Below, piece after piece: positions 7,607-7,848 of a DNA stretch of 7,848 bases. The notes below the pieces were generated by a model, which made no database searches, was not told where the DNA came from, and worked only from the letters and a program-made list of their open reading frames with translations. How positions within the stretch are numbered: position 1 is the stretch's first letter; each line of letters starts with the position of its first letter. The DNA comes from an uncultured Prevotella sp. (GTDB taxonomy: Bacteria > Bacteroidota > Bacteroidia > Bacteroidales > Bacteroidaceae). The translations under genes and the position numbers were made by a program. Location of the stretch: contig UQKO01000074.1 of the NCBI GenBank assembly GCA_900541575.1, positions 1 through 7,848 on the forward strand, in the 5' to 3' direction.

Positions 7607-7622
7607 TTGATACATGTATCAA
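7607..7622. promoter_or_regulatory. 16-bp perfect palindrome, possible operator
   Basis: TTGATACATGTATCAA is a perfect dyad 14 bases past the HTH stop codon. The half-site GATAC/GTATC also occurs at 7598-7602 and 7674-7678. A dyad beside an HTH gene suggests a binding site for that protein, but this is inference. As a terminator it would be poor: there is little loop and the T-rich tract starts about 11 bases later. Confidence 0.35.
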
Positions 7623-7662
7623 GTACGAGACGCTTTTTCTTCTATTTTCTTTCTTCGCCTAT

Positions 7663-7670
7663 TATTTTTG
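7663..7670 (+). promoter_or_regulatory. Putative -7 element reading into the tandem repeats
   Basis: TATTTTTG followed by CA fits the Bacteroidetes -7 consensus. It is preceded by a pyrimidine-rich tract (about 7632-7660) rather than a clear TTG -33 element. Only a 13-codon frame (7672-7713) and the inverted-repeat units lie downstream within the window, so any transcript would carry the repeat hairpins. Confidence 0.35.
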
Positions 7671-7711
7671 CATGATACAAACTCAACTTTCGGATTTAGG
7701 ATGGACGGGCT

Positions 7712-7774
7712 GAATTATCGTGCAAGTCGAATGCAATCAAGCTTGCTTGAATTGCTGAGACGCAGCCGATAATG
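7712..7774. repeat. Tandem inverted-repeat unit, copy 1
   Basis: This 63-bp unit is identical to copy 2 at a 70-bp period. It is itself a long interrupted inverted repeat. The outer arms are ATTATCG (7714-7720) and CGATAAT (7767-7773), and short TGC/GCA and GTC/GAC pairings lie inside. The central stem is GCAAT-CAAGC (7733-7742) with GCTTG-a-ATTGC (7745-7755), one bulged A. It could form a cruciform in DNA or a long hairpin in RNA. Short frames across it look like accidental translations of a repeat. Confidence 0.85.
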
Positions 7775-7781
7775 ACGAACC

Positions 7782-7844
7782 GAATTATCGTGCAAGTCGA
7801 ATGCAATCAAGCTTGCTTGAATTGCTGAGACGCAGCCGATAATG
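7782..7844. repeat. Tandem inverted-repeat unit, copy 2 (array may continue past the window)
   Basis: It is identical over 63 bp to copy 1 and separated from it by seven bases (7775-7781). The four bases before each repeat (GACG at 7704-7707 and 7774-7777) also match at the same 70-bp offset. The last bases of the window (GGCGA after the outer arm) resemble the GACGA that begins the spacer after copy 1, so a third unit may follow outside the window. The seven-base spacer and self-complementary unit argue against a CRISPR array. Confidence 0.85.
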
Positions 7845-7848
7845 GCGA

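Noticed and set aside
7704..7848. CRISPR array
   Set aside because: The repeats are 63 bp and separated by only seven bases, the unit is self-complementary over its whole length, and no cas gene is nearby.

Overview
The window looks like chromosomal DNA of a Bacteroidales bacterium, most likely Prevotella-like. Three things suggest this. Several intergenic regions carry the Bacteroidetes-type -7 element TAnnTTTG(CA). Shine-Dalgarno sequences are weak or absent. The proteins (an OmpA-family porin-like protein with a Pro/Glu linker, L-aspartate oxidase, a two-domain periplasmic M16 protease and a very small HTH protein) read like Bacteroidales members. The genus is inference; no marker RNA is present.

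Layout, left to right. Bases 1-326 hold no convincing gene. A small Cys-rich lipoprotein gene (413-817, +) follows a -7-like element. Bases 818-1410 contain no protein gene, but they hold a textbook minus-strand promoter (1070-1101) firing towards a very stable hairpin (979-1012), which together look like a short untranslated RNA of about 90 nt. They also hold the probable terminator (1323-1359) of the next gene. On the minus strand lie an OmpA-family outer-membrane protein (1411-2535) with its own promoter and, upstream of it, nadB (2608-4197), the first enzyme of de novo NAD synthesis. Divergent from nadB, a long structured leader (about 4284-4443) precedes a 949-residue secreted M16 zinc protease (4444-7293), which ends in a 17-bp perfect hairpin terminator (7331-7370).

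The right end is the least ordinary part. A 72-codon HTH gene lacks an ATG start and follows directly after the terminator. Next come a 16-bp perfect palindrome, a pyrimidine tract with a good -7 element, and two tandem copies (70-bp period, 63 bp identical) of a long interrupted inverted repeat. The second copy runs to the window edge, so the array may continue.

The genes do not form one pathway. OmpA, the lipoprotein and the M16 protease are all cell-envelope proteins, while NadB is cytosolic metabolism. I do not see a clear new multi-gene system. The best leads are the repeat array next to the HTH gene and the candidate small RNA.
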